64,000 nt of DNA from Ophiobolus disseminans (GCA_010093685.1 MU006226.1:942964-1006963); one strand, 5' to 3'; counted from the first letter of the stretch, positions 33,872 through 45,863 are shown. Notes: generated by a model not told the origin, from the letters alone. Program-made: numbers and translations.

Positions 33872-36534
33872 ATGGCGTCTGCAGCACGGAGGTCGCCCTC
33901 GCCTGCTTCGTTCTACGCCATGAGTGATGATGAAGAGGGCGAGTACAACACTATTCGACACACCACCGCCGGAAGAGGCGTGAAACTGCTGTACACTAAG
34001 AGCAAGGTACGTCTTGCTCACCCCACTCGAGTGGCGCAAGTAGTCGACTAACAGCACCAGGTATACGTACATCCATCACCCTCTTCCAAAGACAACATAC
34101 CAGGCTTCGTAGCGCTCGTGCAGCAGAAGGGAAGATCTGCAGCCAACGATGCGCGGCCCACCTCCTCTTCGTCAGCCCAAAGCACAAACGCGTCCTCGCT
34201 TCTCCTCGCTTGGATGCCCGAATCAGCCCTTGGAGATGCTTACGACACATACGTTAAGGTAGATCTGTCCGACTCATCCTCTCCGCCGACGCAATCATAC
34301 CTGGTGCCTCCGCCACCCGCGACATCTTCGCACAGCGGCACGCCCGGGTATGCTTTCGCAATACCCGTCAGTGAGATATACTCTGTGTTGGTACGGCCCC
34401 CAAGCATCGGCTGGTGGTTCGGAAGCGTGGTAGTCAACACAAGAGCCGGAGACAGCTTCCCAGCGTTGTTTTTTCACGACAGCGAGTGCCAGTCCACAAT
34501 CATGCAGAGAAAGAAGCTGGCAAAGGAGAGCTTCGACCCCTTCGGCGACGGAGGAGGCATGTTCTGGGGCGGAGATGAGGTTCTGCGGTGGTTGAAGAGA
34601 TACGTAAACGTGGAGCGGTCTGGAGCCGACCCGAGTGTGTATCTGATCGACCCGTCGGAAGATGACAAGAAGTCGTTTGGAAAGGACGCCTCCAACGCAC
34701 CAAAAAAGGACAAAGACAATGCTGAAGCACCATCGTCGGACAAGCGCGATGGTGGTATGGACCCAGTCACAAAGGCTTTCAAAGAAGCGAGATGGAACTT
34801 CCTGGAGAAATTGAGTCAAGTCACAACCTTCACAAGAAGAACCGCACAGGCAGTCGCAGATAACCCAAAGATACCTCCACAGGTCCGAAGGCTGATCCAA
34901 AATCCAGAGGTGCAGACACTACAGGAAGAGTTCGACAGCGCACGAATATATCTGGCAAGGTGGGCTATGGGTATGGCCGAGCAGAGTGAACGCGAGCGCA
35001 ATCAACGGATATGGACCGCGAAGGATGTTTTGGCTATGGAGCAGAGCGATGTCGGCGACTTCGAGATCTTGGACATGGACAAGATGACTATGGCCGACAG
35101 GAGGAAGCCAGTCACTTTGAAAGAATGGAAAGGCTTCTTCGACCCCAAAGGTCGGCTGCAACTGACGCCAGACGAAGTCAAGGAGAGGATATATCACGGC
35201 GGTCTAGATCCCGATGACGGCGTTCGAAAGGAGGCATGGCTATTCCTTCTTGGCGTTTATGATTGGGACAGTTCAGAAGAAGAGCGCCGCGTCAACGTAA
35301 ACAGCCGCCGAGATGAGTACATTCGGCTAAAGGGCGCCTGGTGGGAGCGCATGGTCGAAGGGCACCAAACCGAAGAACAAGAAGAGTGGTGGAAAGAGCA
35401 GAAGAACAGAATAGGTACGTACACCATGTGGCATCCAACTCGAGAACAGCCTGGCTAATGTTTCCCCATTCTATGGGGTTCGCAATGTAGAGAAAGATGT
35501 ACACCGCACAGATCGCAACATTCCAATCTTCGCCGGCGAAGACATTCCCCACCCCGACCCAGAATCTCCCTTCGCTGATACTGGAACCAACGTCCATCTG
35601 GAGCAAATGAAGGACATGCTGCTTACATACAATGAGTACAACAAAGACTTGGGCTATGTACAGGGCATGAGCGACCTACTCGCTCCGATCTATGCTGTCA
35701 TGCAGGACGATGCTGTCGCATTCTGGGCATTCGTCAGTTTCATGGAGCGCATGGTGAGTTGATCGGATTTGAGATATATGGTTGATGACTACTGATGCTT
35801 GCATAGGAGCGAAACTTTCTACGAGACCAGTCTGGCATGCGCAAGCAACTAACAACACTCGACCATCTTGTACAGCTTATGGACCCTAAGCTCTACCTCC
35901 ACCTTCAATCTGCGGACTCGACCAACTTCTTTTTCTTCTTCCGCATGCTACTGGTGTGGTACAAGCGAGAGTTCGAGTGGGCTGACATTCTGCGGTTGTG
36001 GGAGACCTTGTGGACAGACTACCAAAGCAGTAATTTTCACATCTTCATCGCTCTCGCCATCCTAGAGAAGCATCGAGATGTGATCATGGCGCATCTCAAG
36101 CACTTTGATGAAGTGTTGAAATATGGTAAGTAACAATCCAAGCGTGGTCACGAAGTCTCGTTAACGTCAAACTAGTCAATGAGTTATCTGGCACAATGGA
36201 TCTCGAGTCCACCCTTGTTCGCGCCGAATCACTTTTCAAGCGTTTCCAACGAACAATCGAAACAATCGACAAGAAAGGCAACTTCCCTTCCGCACCACAA
36301 GCCAGACAACGCAAGCTCCAGGCAGCGTTGGTAGCTGGACCAGGGCCACACTCGAGCTTGAACACGCAGCCTGAGGCAGAGGCATCATCATCAGGTGCTG
36401 ATACAGGCAATCAGGTTGGTGAAGAAGGTGATGCTAAGGTCATCAGTCCCGAGCTACGTGCTCTGCTGAGCCGAAACATTGAGAAGCTCGACAAAAAGGA
36501 AATCGCGGAGCATGGAGGTGGTGTTGGCTCATAG
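33872..36534 (+). CDS. GYP7: TBC-domain Rab GTPase-activating protein, GYP7-like
   Basis: Five exons: 33872..34006, 34061..35414, 35491..35753, 35807..36125 and 36176..36534. Introns are 54, 76, 53 and 50 bp and all phases agree; the product is 809 residues. The N-terminal third is the GYP7-type Rab-binding region, with the conserved WWFGSVVVNTRAGDSFPALFFHDSEC. The TBC domain begins near VTLKEWKGFF (about residue 410). Its arginine finger lies in IEKDVHRTDR and its glutamine finger in LGYVQGMSDLL, so both catalytic residues are present. The C-terminus is polar. In yeast Gyp7 accelerates GTP hydrolysis by Ypt7 (Rab7) on the vacuole; that substrate is inferred here. The start is the first ATG in a pyrimidine-rich leader. 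Confidence 0.93.
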
Positions 36535-36911
36535 GACGGAAATTGTGAGAGGGTTTTCTATTGCAAGGCGTTCAAGGCCGCATTATGTATGCTGGAGCAC
36601 ATTGAATACGTCCCAGCTTAGCTGATTTTGGGTATGGTTGTTCTCATTTTTACTTCACTCGCATGTGGACACATCACTCCTCACATCACTTCTTGGCACA
36701 AATCACTACTTATACATGTAACTTCTATATTCGTACCTGCCACATTCAATATTACGGCAATCTCCTTCTTCAATCCAAGAACGCTATTGCAAATCTGTCG
36801 TTCGCACACGTCATCGCTTTCGCACACTGTCACAGTTTGCGCATTCACAATTGTGCCCCAAAGTACTGAACGTAGTCACACGCGCAACTAGGCCAACACC
36901 ACAACCACGCA
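36535..36911. other. Intergenic region
   Basis: Short spacer of about 380 bp between two plus-strand genes. Nothing recognisable. Confidence 0.5.
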
Positions 36912-39095
36912 ATGAGCAATCGGCATATATCCTTCGGCTTGCCCACTGATGGCCAGGGTCACCACGAGTTATCGATGGACTATATTAATCGTGCTCTTAA
37001 TCGCTTTTCACGCACTCCTCACCAGTCCTGGAGTCCGCAGTCGTCGCCCGCAGCCACCAAGCACCATCATTCCCGCCCACATCGACAGCACACGCGTAAG
37101 CATCATCCGCACAAGATGACGTCCTTCAACGGCCCTTGGTCGCAAGACCTCGACGCGTTCAAGAAGTCCGTCCAGTCGATGCCCGAGCAGTACAAGTCCT
37201 CCTTTGCCAGCGCTTCTAAGGACACACTCGAGAAGGTTTGCGACCCGGACGTTCTGCACGTCTGGGAGAGCGACTCGGACATCGACAATCTCCTGCAACT
37301 TACATCGGTCATTGCAAAGCTATGTAACCTTGGAACACGCAAGGAGAAAGGTGCCAATGCGGACGACGGAAGCATGGTCATCATCGCCGAAGAGAAGGGC
37401 GGGCGTAACAACTTCTCCCGCATCTGTGAGCTTGTTGAGCACTTGACTGGCGCTGATGGAAAGAAGCACCTTGAAGGCACCGTGGTCGCATTTGGAACCA
37501 TCGTCGTAGTCAAGGGCTGGAATAACTCGATACGCAGCGACACTGGCGCCCGAGAAGCGGAAGTCGCCGTAAAGCGTATCACCACGTCCATCGAGCGAGT
37601 TTTCAAAATGGGCAGCTTTCCCACCGGAAAGAAGAAACTCGTCTGGCACCACGGCGCAGTCATTCATTTTCTTCTCCACTTCATTAACACCACCGCTTCC
37701 TCCATTCGCTCCGCCTTCCACGCCATCACAGTAACCGCCTCCCTCGATCTCACCACAGCCATCAAACCTTCCTCCGCCGGCCGAATTAACACCCTCCCCG
37801 ACCTCTCCACCCTCGAGACGTACGCAAAAAAATTAGACGTTCCAGTCGTCTTCCTCGATCCAGCCAGCCAATTGATAACCTTCACGTACTTAGCAACGTA
37901 CATGTACTACTACGCATACTACATCAACACTTTCCTCCCCTCCTCGCTCGCGCGCCCACACCTGCATAAAGCGCAAGACGCACTCGTCCTGTTCGCATTC
38001 CGCCTCCTCGGCGCCAGCAAGAGCAAATACACCGATGCCGTCGTGTCCCTTGTAAAAGAGCGCCTCGGCTCCAAAGCAAAGAAATGGGCCCGCACATGCG
38101 TCGACGCGCGGAACTACGAGAAAGCAGAGTGTAGGAAGGCAGGCAAAGACGAAGCCATACACCACGCAGTCCAACTCGCCGACGGCCCATTCGCGCTCTT
38201 CAAATATACAAGTGAAGGCCTGTGTGCATTCGCCCGCCTCGCCGTCGGCCCTGCATCAGCAGGAAGTATGGATTTCCACGTCGCCGCACCAGTCTCGATT
38301 TCCTTTGCTTCATCACGCATGCGCCCCTCCTCACCAGCCGCATTCCACATCCTCATCCCCTCCTCCTCGCAGGACCTCGATAAAATCACGAATCGCATCC
38401 AGGGCCTCATGATGGCCGTGCTAGAGCGCGTGCGCCAGGAAAAAGGCAACCCCGAGCTCGGCACCGAGGAAAAGGAGATGTGGAAAGGAGTTATGAAGGC
38501 GTGTACTTGGGCGCTGGAGGGCGCGAAGAAGGGCATGCCAAAGGGCGTGGAGGGTAAGGTTAAGTTTGTGAGGGAGAAATTGGAGATGGGGACGTGGGGG
38601 TTTGCGATGGGTGTTGGGAGGGATGAGGGCAAGGGGAAGAGTGCGGGGAGTGGGGCGGCGAGAGCGAATGCGGAGGCGGTCAGGCAGTTTGGCGCGGGGG
38701 GGAATTTGTATGGACAGCCGCAGGGGGTGGGGTATGCTGGGCAGGGGCAGATGGGTGCGGGTATGGGATTTGGAGGCCAGGCACAGATGGGTGCGTTTGG
38801 AATGCCGCAGCAGCAGATGATGCTCCCGGGACACCATCAACAGGGTCTTGCGGCGCCTCCTAACTCGCCGGGTGTGGGGCAGCCGCAAGGCATGGCGATG
38901 GGCGGACCACAGGGCATGCCGCAGATTGGTAACTTTGCGGCACCTCAGGGTCATGGACAAGGTCCTTCATATGGCGCACCTCCCTCAACTTATCCACAAG
39001 GTCAAGCCTTTGGCCAAGGATTCGCACCTTCTCAACAGGGCGGTGGTGGAGGCAGTGCCGCGTATCCGCAGAGTATGGGCGGGAACTGGATGTGA
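36912..39095 (+). CDS. Unknown protein with Gln/Gly/Met-rich C-terminal tail
   Basis: A single exon of 727 residues if the ATG at 36912 is used. An alternative in-frame ATG at 37116 begins MTSFNGPWSQDLDAF, where the ordered region starts; the 68 residues before it are His/Ser/Pro-rich and may not be translated. Residues from about 70 to 590 are alpha-helical with a hydrophobic middle (YLATYMYYYAYYINTFL) that could be a membrane or amphipathic segment. The last 130 residues are low-complexity, built of GQ, PQG, GMG and QQQMM units, and predicted to be disordered. I do not recognise a family. The strong codon bias and long unbroken frame support a real gene. Confidence 0.75.
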   Translation: MSNRHISFGLPTDGQGHHELSMDYINRALNRFSRTPHQSWSPQSSPAATKHHHSRPHRQHTRKHHPHKMTSFNGPWSQDLDAFKKSVQSMPEQYKSSFASASKDTLEKVCDPDVLHVWESDSDIDNLLQLTSVIAKLCNLGTRKEKGANADDGSMVIIAEEKGGRNNFSRICELVEHLTGADGKKHLEGTVVAFGTIVVVKGWNNSIRSDTGAREAEVAVKRITTSIERVFKMGSFPTGKKKLVWHHGAVIHFLLHFINTTASSIRSAFHAITVTASLDLTTAIKPSSAGRINTLPDLSTLETYAKKLDVPVVFLDPASQLITFTYLATYMYYYAYYINTFLPSSLARPHLHKAQDALVLFAFRLLGASKSKYTDAVVSLVKERLGSKAKKWARTCVDARNYEKAECRKAGKDEAIHHAVQLADGPFALFKYTSEGLCAFARLAVGPASAGSMDFHVAAPVSISFASSRMRPSSPAAFHILIPSSSQDLDKITNRIQGLMMAVLERVRQEKGNPELGTEEKEMWKGVMKACTWALEGAKKGMPKGVEGKVKFVREKLEMGTWGFAMGVGRDEGKGKSAGSGAARANAEAVRQFGAGGNLYGQPQGVGYAGQGQMGAGMGFGGQAQMGAFGMPQQQMMLPGHHQQGLAAPPNSPGVGQPQGMAMGGPQGMPQIGNFAAPQGHGQGPSYGAPPSTYPQGQAFGQGFAPSQQGGGGGSAAYPQSMGGNWM

Positions 39096-39257
39096 GAGTA
39101 CATGGATTGGGATCGGTGTTTGGAATATGGAAAATGGCTAACGTCTTGAAGTCTTGAACGTGGTATCAGGGCTTTGACGAGCAATATGTTGATCCAAGGA
39201 GTATCATGTCACTTGGAAAGACGAATTGATAGATTTCTGATTGTGGTGTTCTGACAT

Positions 39258-39276
39258 GATGTCTCTCTCTCTCTCG
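39258..39276. repeat. Short CT dinucleotide microsatellite
   Basis: A short run of CT repeats (TCTCTCTCTCTCTC) in the 3' flank of the Gln/Gly-tailed gene. Confidence 0.6.
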
Positions 39277-39343
39277 AGGTAGACGTGTAACTCAAACAGC
39301 ACTGCCGTACAGTTTACTTAGAACAAGGATTCTTGTGCTGCTC

Positions 39344-40726
39344 TTAGGACCCCCCACCATACCCCCCTGACATCCCAATCTCCCCTACTTCAGCGCTGTG
39401 CTCCTTGGTGGGCACCACTTCGTTTTGCACAACCATCCTGCACACCTCGTCCACGACGCTCAAGCCCGCATTCCTCATATCGAGCGCCAGGCGCTGACCA
39501 TCTGCGCTCTGACTCATCGTTACACGAGGTTCCTCGTAGCTGACCGTGCCCTCCTGGTACTTGGCTTCGACATCTCCCGTGATCGTCGTCCCCGCGCCGT
39601 TGTCAAAATCGTAGAGCTCGAGCCACATACCGAACAGCAGGATACCGTGGCCGTGACGGATCTGTTGGCTCCGGCTGAGAGCATCAGTGAGAATGTCGCC
39701 GCGCTGAACATCGTTTGTTCCGGCGATTTGAGGGAGGAGGTCGGGAGGTGCCAGGACGATAGCGAGGCAAGTGTGGAGGCGGTATTCCACCTTCTCAATG
39801 CCGTTGTTCGAGGTTGTGTACTTCTTTAGGACCACGTAACCAGATATATCCTCGGGTTCAATCTGATGCCACGTGAGACCTACAGTGAATGGCCAGTAGC
39901 TGTTGAACTGCCTTTTGTACTCTTCTTCTGCCTGCACTTTCATCAGTGCAGCTATTCGTGCTTTGGAAGGCGGCTTCGGTCTAAATTTCTTGCCCTTCTT
40001 GGGATCCTTTCGGACCGGCACTGGGGGCAATGGTGCTGGTTCCGGGGCCATATAATCTGGATCGGATCCGTCGGGAGCCTTGAGTATGAAGTTCATGCCG
40101 TGCTCTGCCATGGGACCGAGGCTGCTTGGCTGGAGAACGTAGCCTTCGGATTCAGGGTAGTAATGTGAGAGAAGCGCAAGGGCGAGGGCCTGGGCAATCT
40201 CCATTCGCACTGACTGAGGTGTGATGTCGTCATTGTAGCTGGCCACATATGCATCGTATATGTCCTGCACGTGAAGCAGCTCACGTGGCGTTGGGGCCTC
40301 ATATGCTGGAGATTCTGGGATAGCGGGCCCAAGATCCAGATGATCGGGCATCGGCATAGTGTCGTGGACGTTGAGGTGGCGTTGATAGTCTCCGCCATAG
40401 GGGGCAGCAAAGTTGGGCGGAAACCCGTACTGAGGGGCCGGTATAGAAGGCATGGGAAAGCCGTGGTGTTCTACTCTTGCTTCGTAGTGGAGTTCAGCTT
40501 GGCCGTCGTAGCCAAATTTGGCAGGGTGGCGGTTGAAGTCGATGGCGAAAGTGATGGAACAAGAGGGTTGAGTGGCCAGATTATCGTGCAGAGGGCTTGT
40601 TGTGGTCGAGTAGCGGCAGTAAGCGTTCGAACGATAGTGTAGGCTGAAGCGATCCGGTGAGGTTGAGCCTGTAAGAGGGTGGAGGTATAGTGAGAGCTGA
40701 AGTGATCCGCTGGTAAAGGTGGCCAT
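39344..40726 (-). CDS. Unknown fungal protein
   Basis: A single minus-strand exon. I chose the ATG at 40726 (MATFTSGSLQLSLYLHP), giving 460 residues. In-frame ATGs at 40885 and 40882 would extend the protein into the 3' end of the upstream DUF2011 gene and seem less likely. The N-terminal 150 residues are Pro/His/Tyr-rich. The middle has a helical segment (QSVRMEIAQALALALLSHYYPESEGY), then a Lys/Pro-rich linker (RKDPKKGKKFRPKPPSKAR). From about residue 270 an ordered alpha/beta region includes WPFTVGLTWHQIEPEDISGY and ILLFGMWLELYDFDNG. No known family was recognised and no signal peptide is evident. Confidence 0.7.
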   Translation of the reverse strand: MATFTSGSLQLSLYLHPLTGSTSPDRFSLHYRSNAYCRYSTTTSPLHDNLATQPSCSITFAIDFNRHPAKFGYDGQAELHYEARVEHHGFPMPSIPAPQYGFPPNFAAPYGGDYQRHLNVHDTMPMPDHLDLGPAIPESPAYEAPTPRELLHVQDIYDAYVASYNDDITPQSVRMEIAQALALALLSHYYPESEGYVLQPSSLGPMAEHGMNFILKAPDGSDPDYMAPEPAPLPPVPVRKDPKKGKKFRPKPPSKARIAALMKVQAEEEYKRQFNSYWPFTVGLTWHQIEPEDISGYVVLKKYTTSNNGIEKVEYRLHTCLAIVLAPPDLLPQIAGTNDVQRGDILTDALSRSQQIRHGHGILLFGMWLELYDFDNGAGTTITGDVEAKYQEGTVSYEEPRVTMSQSADGQRLALDMRNAGLSVVDEVCRMVVQNEVVPTKEHSAEVGEIGMSGGYGGGS

Positions 40727-40838
40727 TGGGTGATAGAGCAAGTAGTGAGGACTAGGTTTCTTCGCATGACGTCGTGATAGATGACTCTTGCGAGAGTCTT
40801 TCACCGTGACTTGTACGAGACGCAATTGCCGTTGTTGT

Positions 40839-41649
40839 TCACTGCCTTCGGTCGGGATGAACTTGATCGTCCTGTAGGCCATCATCACCTCCCTCTTTCT
40901 TGGCCTGCGCTTTTGCCCTCTTCTTGACCTTCTTCTCCCTGTTTCTCCTAGTCCTCTTCTCTCGCTCTGCCTCCTCCTTTTCTTTTGCCAGCCTAGCCTT
41001 TTCCTCGTCCTTGCTCTTAGTGGCTTGCATCTTCTTCCTGATGGCGATCCTCGTCTTCTTACTCTTCCTTTTGCGCCTCTGCATGGTGTCTTCGACTGTC
41101 GCTAGCGTTTTCGGATGGCCGATGAGAACCTCCTTCTTCATGCCGGCGGCGGTGATGGTGCGAACCTTCCACGGCAATGCGCAACCGGGCCATGGCTGGT
41201 TTGCTAGCTCAAGAATGGTCTTGCCGTCGATAGCGGCGGCTTTCAGTCTTGATGCCTCCTCGCTTGTGGGTTCATCGGCGAAGTAGTAGGACCGGGGCTT
41301 CTTCACTATGAAGCCAGGCTCTCCATTGCCTGCGCCAGGAGACGACAGGCGTATCTTGTGCGTCGTTGGAGCATCGCCAGAGGGACCTGTCGCAAAGAGG
41401 CGCAGCTCGGTCTCGTCTTCATCGCTCTTGGCATCCTGGGGGTCTGTGACAATGGAGTCGGCGGTGGTGAAGGTGAATTCGGTGCGGATACGCGAGCGCA
41501 GGAGCTCTTCGAGATCTGGGTCTGGCGTAGAGCGTGGTGAAGAAGTGAGAGACTCTAGCTCATCGCGGCGCACCCTGCACGTGTCAGTCGATGGGTGTGT
41601 ATCAATGTGACAGTACCTATTACCGCTTCGCACTGGGCTGCTCAAACAT
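40839..41649 (-). CDS. DUF2011 family protein
   Basis: Two minus-strand exons, 41649..41624 and 41574..40839, are joined over a 49-bp intron (GTAATA...GCAG); the join gives 253 residues. The small first exon restores the family's opening MFEQPSAKRVRRDELE. Other family features are the HKIRLSSP and KPRSYYFADEP strands, the FKAAA-like SRLKAAAIDGKTILELA segment and WPGCALPWKVRTI. The C-terminus is a strongly basic coiled coil (RRKRKSKKTRIAIRKKMQATK, KEKEEAEREKRTRRN), suggesting nuclear or nucleolar location. Function of the family is not established to my knowledge. The stop lies 112 bp before the next minus-strand start. Confidence 0.85.
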
Positions 41650-42219
41650 TGCGCATGCGTCTACCCTCAGAGTCTGGAGGTTTGCACAGGCAAAACGGCT
41701 ACCAGGCGGGCGGGAGATCGACATGAAGAGGCCCGTGCTGGCTTCCGATTCCACGTTTTTTCAAGATTCGTGGCAACGTCATCACGAGCCCCAAGATCGA
41801 ATGTCGACCAGCAATTACTCGCACTACCATCGTCTGCCGGACATGCCGACCCGGCACACCTGCAATGGCAGCACGAGGGGCACTTTCCAAGGTTACGCGC
41901 CTCGGCTGCGAGGACGCGGCCAAGTCCGCAATCGTCGTAGTGAAGCCGCTTCCAGGCCACTCGTCGTCCGAAGGATTCCCCTTTGCAAGTTTCTCAGTGG
42001 CTCGCACATTCACAGCGATCAGCCATGCAGAAAGGCAGGATAAGAGGCCTCCTAGCGCACAAGTAGTTACATCACCCGCCGCTCCGGGGGCCAGCCTGAA
42101 GAGTGGCACCAGGCCCAATCTCCGTGGCCCATGACAGGAGCCCTCAAAGACTCCTTCACCGCCACATTTTGCTGTAGCGCCGTGTGAATGCCATGTGCTA
42201 ATGTCGTTGGCAATACAAG
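41650..42219. other. Divergent intergenic region
   Basis: Contains promoters of the DUF2011 gene (minus) and the hybrid histidine kinase (plus). Overlapping open frames on both strands (41591-42283) resemble nothing and are taken as chance. Confidence 0.55.
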
Positions 42220-45200
42220 ATGCTTCCCCCATACCCAGACGCAGCTCGCGAGCGTGATCTCCACAGGTCGGTGAACACACCACAGTATACCCAAAAACGC
42301 TCCATCCCGCGTGCTCATCATAGCTTGCACAGGTACTATCGGCCGTGGTTAGATGCTCAGTCTCTCGAAAATGCTGCAGATGGCAGTGGCCCCAAGGGCC
42401 TCACCTACGAAGGCTATCGTCCCCAGGCTGCACGGGATCGCTCCCTCACAGCCTTCGCCCAGCTCGCCGCACTCCGTCTCGATACTCGACGTGCCATGGT
42501 GTCGCTGATCGACTCGCACCGGCAATATATCTTGGCAGAAGCAACCCGCACGCTGTCCCTCTTCTCCCCTTCCGCCGAGCGCCCCGAGGACGAAGTCTGG
42601 CTGGGAAATGCTATCCTAAACAAGTTCGACGCCGTGTGTTACCACACGTTCTCCTCCACATACATCGCGACGGAAGAAAATGGCGACACGCTGGAGGCAG
42701 AATGCATGGTCATTCCCGACTGTCGACTGGACCCCAGATTCGCAGATAAGGACTACGTCAAAGGCGAGCCTGGCGTTCGCTTCTATGCTGGCGTCCCCAT
42801 CATCACCAGAGCCGGGCATCGCATTGGCGTATATGCTGTCTCGGACGAGAAGCCTCGCAAGGGCCTTAGTGCCGCTGATCTACGATTTATGCAGGACGTA
42901 GCGGCTGCAGTCATGGAGCATCTCGAGCTGGCAAGAGACAGCGATGATCGTAGCAAGGGCGAGCGCATGGTGCGCGGCCTCACCGAGTTTATTGAGCGGT
43001 CCTCTTTGCAAGACATGCGCGAGGAATCTGGCGGCAGAACCACAATGGAACGGCAGACAGAGAATGCGCGGCTCGAGACACTGGATGAGGAGGAGGAGCG
43101 CGGTGAACATCCAGCCCCTGCAACAACTGTCAAGCAAGCCCAGCGCAAGCGTGAGAACGAGTCGGACGCATCTCGCATCTTTCAAAGAGCCGCACGTATC
43201 ATGCGTGAGAGCACACAAGCTGACGGTGTCGTTTTCTTCGACACCTCGGCGGCTGCAATCAAGGGTCAGCTTCATGATTTTAGTCGACACACTGCTAGCA
43301 GTGACGAGAGCGCAACACACAACACAGACGATGTCGATACCGCCGACTCGACGACTTCACGGAGACGCAGAATGCAGAATGTCATCCACACCGAGAGCTC
43401 AGCCTCAACAGAAGCTGCCCTGGCACAAAGCAAAGCATGTCCCGTAGCCGGACTGTCTCTACGTGACGGTACCACAGCTCTCGTTCATGCCGACTTCGCC
43501 TTCACCGAGACCGCCATGGAGCGCTACATACAGCGATATCCCCATGGAAAGTTTTTCAACTACAACGAGGAAGGTCTTGGTATCAATAGCTCTGATGAAA
43601 AGTCGCAGGCTTCGGAGACGGATCAATCAGATCGCACGCAATCTGAATCGGCGACGAGTCCTAGGAAGACTAGGAAGAGGAGGAGGGAAAAGTTCATCCC
43701 CACAGAGTTCCTCAAAGTCCTACCAAATGTGCGAACCCTCATCTTCCTCCCTTTGTGGGATCCATCTTCGGAACGATGGGTGGCTGGCGGTTTCATCTGG
43801 ACCACACAGGCTGGCCGGTTGATGAGCCCCGAGAACGAGCTACCGTATCTGCAGGCTTTCGGCAACAGCATCACCAGCGAAGTGGCACGTCTGACAGCTC
43901 AAAAAGCGGATAAAGCCAAAACTACGTTTATTGCATCAATATCTCACGAACTGCGTTCTCCTTTACATGGTATCCTTGGGTCTGTCGAGTTTCTCCGAGA
44001 AACAGTCTCATCGGCCTACCAAGAGTCACTCGTTTCTTCCATCGAAACTTGCGGAAAGACCCTACTCGACACCATAGACCACGTCCTTGACTATGCGAAG
44101 ATCAACAAACTCCGAAATGCTACCTCCAAGAAAAAGCAGCGCAATGAAGGACGCCATAAGAAGCTCCCGGCCAACAATTCTATTCTTGGTGTCACAGCCG
44201 ATTTCGATCTCGCCCAACTGGTCGAAGAAGTCTGCGACACAGTCTGTGCAGGGCATACGTTCAGGAAAACTCTAAACGCTAATGGAGGTGCCATTTACGA
44301 CCAGGCAGAGAACAACATCACAAACGCAAGAGATGTCCACAGCGGAGTAACGGTGTCGCTCATTGTTGCACCTTTCGTTAGCTGGACCGTTCGGTCACAA
44401 CCCGGTGCGTTGAGGAGGATCGTAATGAACCTTCTGGGCAATGCTCTCAAATACACAGATTCGGGCTATATCGCCATCAACCTATTGCAGTCGGGCAGCA
44501 ATCAAGATTCTATTGATCTGACCCTTGCCATTCAGGACTCTGGTCGCGGAATGTCCGCCGAATTTCAGAGGACTAAACTATTTTCGCCCTTCAGCCAGGA
44601 GGACCCATTTTCTAGTGGTACAGGATTAGGTTTGAGTATTGTGAAACAAATCATAGAGTCACTGAACGGACAAATCGAGGTTAATAGCACGCTCAACGTT
44701 GGTACGAACATCAAGGTCTCCATGCGATTGTCCAGCGCGCAAAGCAGCAACACCGAACAAGATCTTGCAATTCGCGCCTTGAAGGAACTCAATGGACTGT
44801 CTGCCAGCATAAGAACGGAAGCCGACACTCGTGGTGGCAACCGTGGGTTGAAAGTGAAGGAATCGATGAAGAACACATGTCAAAGCTTGAACATGAACTT
44901 ATCCCTCGGCACTGATAAATCTGTTTTTGACGTCGACACAATGCTGACGGACTCGGAGTCACTTCAGCAGCTACTGCGAGAACCGAATGCGAGTCGTGTC
45001 AACAAAACGCCGCTCAGTGTGGTGTGCGTTTGCACAGATACGGCCGAAAAGACTGAGGTGGATGGGCCCCTCGCCTCCAAAATTAACGCGTTAGGTTGGA
45101 TCGTGGAGACGATCACGCAACCGTGAGTAAAAACATGCATTTCATCTACCTACAAACAGCTAACAGGGCGACTAGATGCGGTCCCCGTAAACTCACACGT

Positions 45201-45863
45201 GCACTGCTCGCATGCCGCAACCGTACCTCCGTGCAAAGCAACGATAGGCAACCCATTGTCCGCTCAAAGACCACCCTCGCAGTCCCGCACCACGAGCCCC
45301 TTCCAACCGCAGCCGCGCTGGCGCACCGTAGCATGAGCGACGTGTTCCCACATGGCAAATCACCGGTAGTCGAGAACGCACCGGGTATGCCGTCTCCTCC
45401 ACCCGCACAGCCTTTCCCAACAACAATCACACCCTTGACTCCCAGCCAGGACGCCACCGCGGAGTACTTCAGCCCACGCGTCCTCCTCGTCGACGATAAC
45501 GCCATCAACCTCAAACTCCTCGTCGTCTTCGCTAAGCGCCAGAACTTACGCTACTCCGAAGCCATGAACGGCCTCGAAGCGCTCGACATCTTCAAGAACG
45601 AAGCTAGCTCCAGTGAACCGCCTATCAAGCCGTTCGACTTCGTGCTCATGGATCTGAGTATGCCGGTCATGGATGGCTTGACGAGTACGAGGAATATCCG
45701 CAGCTTTGAGAAAAAGATGGGTCTACAGAGGAGTACGATTGTGGCGCTTACGGGGCTGGCGAGTGCGCAGGATCAGCAGGACGCGAGTGATGCTGGGGTG
45801 GATATGTATCTCGTTAAGCCGGTCAAGTTTGCGGATATTAAGAGAATCTTTGGAGCGAAGTAG
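42220..45863 (+). CDS. GAF-domain hybrid sensor histidine kinase
   Basis: Two exons, 42220..45122 and 45167..45863, are joined across a 44-bp intron (GTGAGT...ACAG); the join gives 1199 residues. A GAF-like sensor spans roughly residues 60-240 (LAALRLDTRRAMVSLIDSHRQYILAEA, ending in PIITRAGHRIGVYAVSD). The HisKA domain carries the phospho-accepting His576 in FIASISHELRSPLHGILG. The ATPase domain has an N box (RRIVMNLLGNALKYTDSG), a G1 box (IQDSGRGM) and a G2 box (GTGLGLSIVKQ). The second exon encodes a receiver domain with LLVDDNAINLKLL and acceptor Asp1130 in VLMDLSMPVMDG, then VALTG and YLVKPVK. It should autophosphorylate and pass phosphate to a phosphotransfer protein. No membrane segments, so probably cytosolic; signal unknown. 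Confidence 0.93.

Noticed and set aside
38421..38960. 179-residue minus-strand frame
   Set aside because: Antisense to the Gln/Gly-rich tail of a well-supported gene; its Arg/His/Leu composition follows from that.
41591..42283. Open frames on both strands in the DUF2011/histidine-kinase promoter region
   Set aside because: Overlap each other, have no motif and lie where two divergent promoters are expected.
36912..45863. A secondary-metabolite gene cluster
   Set aside because: No polyketide synthase, peptide synthetase or terpene cyclase is present; the P450 at the right edge is alone within this window.
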